Of a stretch of 64,000 nt of DNA, positions 61,267 through 64,000 are shown in pieces; the stretch's first letter is position 1; every line of letters begins with the position of its first letter. The stretch is from Candidatus Nitrohelix vancouverensis (GTDB lineage Bacteria; Nitrospinota; Nitrospinia; Nitrospinales; VA-1). The DNA lies in assembly GCA_015698305.1 (NCBI GenBank), contig CP048620.1, positions 2,998,001 through 3,062,000 of the forward strand, read 5' to 3'. Made by a program: the position numbers and the translations under genes. The notes beneath the pieces were generated by a model. That model searched no databases. It was given only the letters and a program-made list of their open reading frames with translations, and had not been told where the DNA came from.

Positions 61267-63114
61267 TTAATCACGGTCGCGGGATTCCAGAACGGGAGCG
61301 TACAAACCCAGACGCTCTCTCTTCCACCACTTGCCTTCCCGGCTTTTTGTTTCCCAATCCGTGAATTTGTAATCGAATAAAACCGCGCGCAAATAACGCG
61401 GCGGACGCTCTGGAAAAGGATTGTCCGCAAACAGGCCCAGAACCGGTTGCGAACCTTTAAGCATTTGATCCATCATCCGCAACAACCAGAAATTTCTTTT
61501 GTAATTTCCGAGAGCGGCGAACCACATCTGCCAATCCAGACGCGGTTGATGCGGAGCGACAAAACGCGGCGCCTCGTCGAGCGCTCCCGGCTTCCACTTG
61601 AAAGTATAATCCAGCCATTCTTTTCCATCGCGACTCCCCTGTATCACGATCTCCCGACGCAGGGTCGTCATCCAGGCAAACAAACCATAAGAGTTGATCG
61701 AATGAAAAGGACTCACCCAGCGATTCGCCTGCGCAATCAAACCCGACGGCTTGTAGGACCGGTCGATCATGGGAACCGTCTGCGTCCATATCGTTAAAAC
61801 CAGCCAGATCATCGCAAAACACGCAATGAGCGTTCGATGAATTAAGGGCAATGGCTTTGGCAACAACGTCGCCCCTCGCCTGTTAAAAAACACAGGCGCC
61901 CATCGCTTCAAGGTATCATCGTCCAGCAAGGAAATGCAGAGCGTCAAAGTCAGCGCGTTGAAGAAGCAGTAGTTCCCCGTCAAGAGAATCAGGGTTTGCA
62001 GAAACAAGAAGGCAAAGAAGGCGATGACGCGGCATTTTCGAGATCCAAAGATAAGAAAGGGAACCGCCAACTGTATCAGAAAAACGACAAAGACTGAGAC
62101 CTGTTGAATCGAGGTCGGCAATTGATGCGCATACCATCCAAGCCAGGTCGGCAAGGGCTGGGTCTCATAATGAAAATTCAAGGCGCGCAATTCAGTCCAG
62201 TTAGAGTCTCCCCCAAACGCCTTCACCCAGCCGGAAGAAAACATGACTTTGAACAACAGCAAGCGACATAACCAGATCGCAAGGATCGACGGCTCCGTTC
62301 GCGCCCTCGCCGCCATCCACCATTGAAGTGGAGATAGCAGAATCGCAATGACGCCGGCTTCCAGCAACAAGGTATCCCACTGGTAGCCCATAAAAATGCC
62401 GCCCACCTGCACGATCGACAGATACAAAAACCATAGCAGAAAAAAAACGAGCATTGGAACCGCGCCAAGCGCCGCCAGAAGCGCCAGAGCCATCCCCGCG
62501 AAACAAACGCCCATCAGAAAGGCATCGCTGGAGTTGATCCAGAAGAGCGTAGGATAACGCCACAAGCGATCCTCGCCTCCGCGTTCCGCAAACGCCTGCA
62601 AGGTGGACTCAAGCGGGAGAATCCCCTGACTGCCCAGCAAACCTGTCGCCTGCAAAGCCAAAGAACCGAAAGCAATAAAATAGATGCAGGCCAGCAAGAC
62701 CAGAATCAGACGTCGCGCCAGAAGGTATTCCTCCTGCGCAGAACCACACCAGCGCTGTATCGCCCCCAGTTCCATACGGCGATTGGCGACGGCTCGATAA
62801 ACCGCTTCGCAGACCCGGGAGGCTCCAGGGAGCTTTCGATAACAACCCAGCGGCCACTTCGCCAAGGCGCCCGGAGCATGCGACAAAGCGCGAAACACGG
62901 CTTCGGCGCCAGCGTAGACCGAGCCATCCGGCTCCACCAGTTGCACCGACTTCTCAAACTGTTCCCGAGAGATGTTCGGAAACCGCGAAGCGACTTCCTG
63001 ATACGGCGCGTAGTCCACCCGATCCGCCGTTACATGCCCCCAACGCTCGATCCAGAACAAACAAAATCCGCAATCGCCGTCATAAATCAATAAAGGTTTT
63101 CCAATTGTCGCCAT
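61267..63114 (-). CDS. DUF393 - lipase-maturation-factor (LMF1) fusion
   Basis: 615 residues. N-terminal DUF393 (DCC) domain: LLIYDGDCGFCLFW with a CxxC (CGFC) and EAVFRALSH. From about 130 there are seven or so membrane helices and LMF1-family features: FGSLALQATGLLGSQGILP, YQWDTLLLEAGVIAILLSP, FKVMFSSGWVKAFGGD, then a soluble tail with KWKPGALDEAPRFVAPHQPRLDWQM in two parts. LMF1 relatives assist disulfide folding of exported lipases; the CxxC domain would fit a redox role. Fusion of the two is notable. Monocistronic. Confidence 0.85.
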   Translation of the reverse strand: MATIGKPLLIYDGDCGFCLFWIERWGHVTADRVDYAPYQEVASRFPNISREQFEKSVQLVEPDGSVYAGAEAVFRALSHAPGALAKWPLGCYRKLPGASRVCEAVYRAVANRRMELGAIQRWCGSAQEEYLLARRLILVLLACIYFIAFGSLALQATGLLGSQGILPLESTLQAFAERGGEDRLWRYPTLFWINSSDAFLMGVCFAGMALALLAALGAVPMLVFFLLWFLYLSIVQVGGIFMGYQWDTLLLEAGVIAILLSPLQWWMAARARTEPSILAIWLCRLLLFKVMFSSGWVKAFGGDSNWTELRALNFHYETQPLPTWLGWYAHQLPTSIQQVSVFVVFLIQLAVPFLIFGSRKCRVIAFFAFLFLQTLILLTGNYCFFNALTLTLCISLLDDDTLKRWAPVFFNRRGATLLPKPLPLIHRTLIACFAMIWLVLTIWTQTVPMIDRSYKPSGLIAQANRWVSPFHSINSYGLFAWMTTLRREIVIQGSRDGKEWLDYTFKWKPGALDEAPRFVAPHQPRLDWQMWFAALGNYKRNFWLLRMMDQMLKGSQPVLGLFADNPFPERPPRYLRAVLFDYKFTDWETKSREGKWWKRERLGLYAPVLESRDRD

Positions 63115-63480
63115 AGGAGCCTGCGCCGTTCACCGGCGTTTGATTAAAATTCAAAATTTACAAATGAGAACAACTGGAGCTAAACGATCTATAGAATTAG
63201 TATACCCTTTATCAGCCAATGGTAACGCCGTCACGCCCGTCATGATTGCCTCGAACACAGAATTTTGAAGCCAATCAACTCGCTCCACAAGCCTCGACGG
63301 CGCCACAGCCCAGACAACTTTAACCCGCGATTCCATATATATAGAATAGCGATTTTTTATTCTTCCTTGCGTTATCCTCCATTGTGATATATTTTCTCCA
63401 TTTGGCCTTTTAATTCATATCATACTCCGGGAGCGCTCCTGAGAAGGAATGCGACCGTTCACTTTATCAGGAAAGTTGCG
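63115..63480. other. Gap before the pentapeptide-repeat gene
   Basis: About 365 bases between divergent genes. A small CGCCG-TTCAC-CGGCG hairpin is at 63124-63138. The minus-strand frame at 63151-63336 (61 codons) has no ribosome site and no family likeness, so I do not call it. AT-rich stretches near 63350-63420 could hold a promoter for the gene at 63481, but no clear pair of boxes is present. Confidence 0.3.
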
Positions 63481-64000
63481 ATGCCAGATCTGACTCGGGA
63501 AGAAGTCGAAAGCATATTGGATGAATATGCCGAAACTTTGAAAGCTCAAATGCAGGAAGAGGAAGACGAGTTCGTTGATGAAGACGATGATTTCGATATA
63601 GAAGACGACGATGATGAGGACGATGAAGACGAAACATCTTCTGAAGATTCAGAATCTGATGATTCAGAATCCTCCGAAGAATCTGAATCCTCAGAAGAGT
63701 CGGAAACTGGCTCCGAACTGGCGACTACGGAGGAAGGCATCGCAGAAATCGAAGAAATTGTTTTAGGGCCGCTTGAAGAAAAAGATCTGTCAGGACTCGA
63801 CCTGTCCGGCCTCAACTTCTTCACAATCAGCCTGTCCGGTTCCAATCTATCCGAGTGCAATTTACAGGGAGCCGATCTTTCCGGAACCAATCTGGAAAAC
63901 AGCGATCTGACCAAAGCTAAATTGGTCGACGCCAATCTGGAAGCCGCTCGACTGCATGGCGCCATTCTCAAAGAAGCCTCAATGGAAGACGCCAATTTTC
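63481..64000 (+). CDS. Acidic-linker pentapeptide-repeat protein, 5' part
   Basis: Begins at ATG 63481 with GGAA eight bases upstream and runs open to the window edge (173 codons seen). Residues 1-25 are an amphipathic helix (REEVESILDEYAETL), then about 26-78 are almost only Asp, Glu and Ser. From about 101 come pentapeptide repeats of the A(D/N)LXX type (DLSGLDLSG, ANLEAARLHG, AILKEASMED), which fold as a right-handed square helix. Low-complexity acidic part may be a linker or metal/surface binder. Function not known. Confidence 0.85.
   Translation, partial: MPDLTREEVESILDEYAETLKAQMQEEEDEFVDEDDDFDIEDDDDEDDEDETSSEDSESDDSESSEESESSEESETGSELATTEEGIAEIEEIVLGPLEEKDLSGLDLSGLNFFTISLSGSNLSECNLQGADLSGTNLENSDLTKAKLVDANLEAARLHGAILKEASMEDANF

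Noticed and set aside
63151-63336. Minus-strand frame of 61 codons between the DUF393 fusion and the pentapeptide gene
   Set aside because: No ribosome site and no recognisable features.
63546-63995. Ser-rich minus-strand frame of 149 codons
   Set aside because: Mirror image of the Asp/Glu/Ser codons of the pentapeptide gene, which has a start, ribosome site and recognisable repeats.

Overview
The window is a stretch of bacterial chromosome with dense coding, short gaps and roughly balanced base composition. I see no insertion sequence, phage, CRISPR array or rRNA. Several features point to a Gram-negative bacterium with an outer membrane: BamD, a TonB-dependent receptor, ExbB/ExbD, FecI/FecR and secreted TPR proteins. 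The ferredoxin-type nitrite reductase next to a formate/nitrite transporter, the HmuY-like and CsgG-like secreted proteins, the HdrD-like Fe-S membrane protein and the general protein style would suit a Nitrospinota (Nitrospina-like) or deep 'delta'-type lineage. That placement is an inference from gene content and was not tested by alignment.

Layout. 0-4.5 kb: end of a DUF4399 protein, a trypsin-TPR protease, an M28 peptidase and Nudix pair, flgM behind a near-consensus flagellar sigma-28 promoter, a DUF1858 protein and rpmB. 4.5-14.3 kb: rel/spoT, recG, a NusG-II protein, an M1 peptidase, and a two-gene unit of an ABC-class ATPase and a radical SAM protein with unusual cysteine spacing. 14.3-18.3 kb: an orphan NarL-type regulator followed by a repeat-bearing promoter region and two small secreted proteins, then a BNR-repeat protein with a MoaD-like partner. 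18.3-26.4 kb: a duplicated segment before gltX, an HdrD-like protein, CsgG-like and HmuY-like proteins, and a cluster of very small membrane proteins around a DUF420 protein. Three of these are below 60 residues. 26.4-34.2 kb: housekeeping genes (phosphatase, ABC ATPase, TPR, M18 peptidase, exbBD, bamD, a group 2 sigma factor, plsY) and tRNA-Gly and tRNA-Cys behind a strong promoter. 34.4-43.7 kb: a CheB-CheR-PAS fusion with a partner, then an iron-uptake unit (Fur box, fecI, fecR, receptor, PepSY protein). 43.9-49.7 kb: rtcB, a DUF1264 protein, a NarX/NarL-like two-component pair, an FGE-fold protein and ftsY.

49.7-54.2 kb holds the most interesting unit. Three genes joined by ATGA overlaps encode two B12-binding-type radical SAM proteins and a small membrane-anchored protein. 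All three appear to carry the same domain, which resembles half of a GT9 glycosyltransferase. A second sigma-28-like promoter and a structured leader lie in front. 54.2-64 kb: an FG-GAP lipoprotein, an SDR/DUF2867 protein, a diguanylate cyclase whose 3' end overlaps that of the nitrite transporter, nirA, a DUF393-LMF1 fusion, and the start of an acidic pentapeptide-repeat protein cut by the window edge.

Regulatory themes readable from the sequence are sigma-28 (flgM certain, radical SAM operon likely, diguanylate cyclase weak), Fur (fec unit) and NarL-type response regulators (one orphan, one paired).
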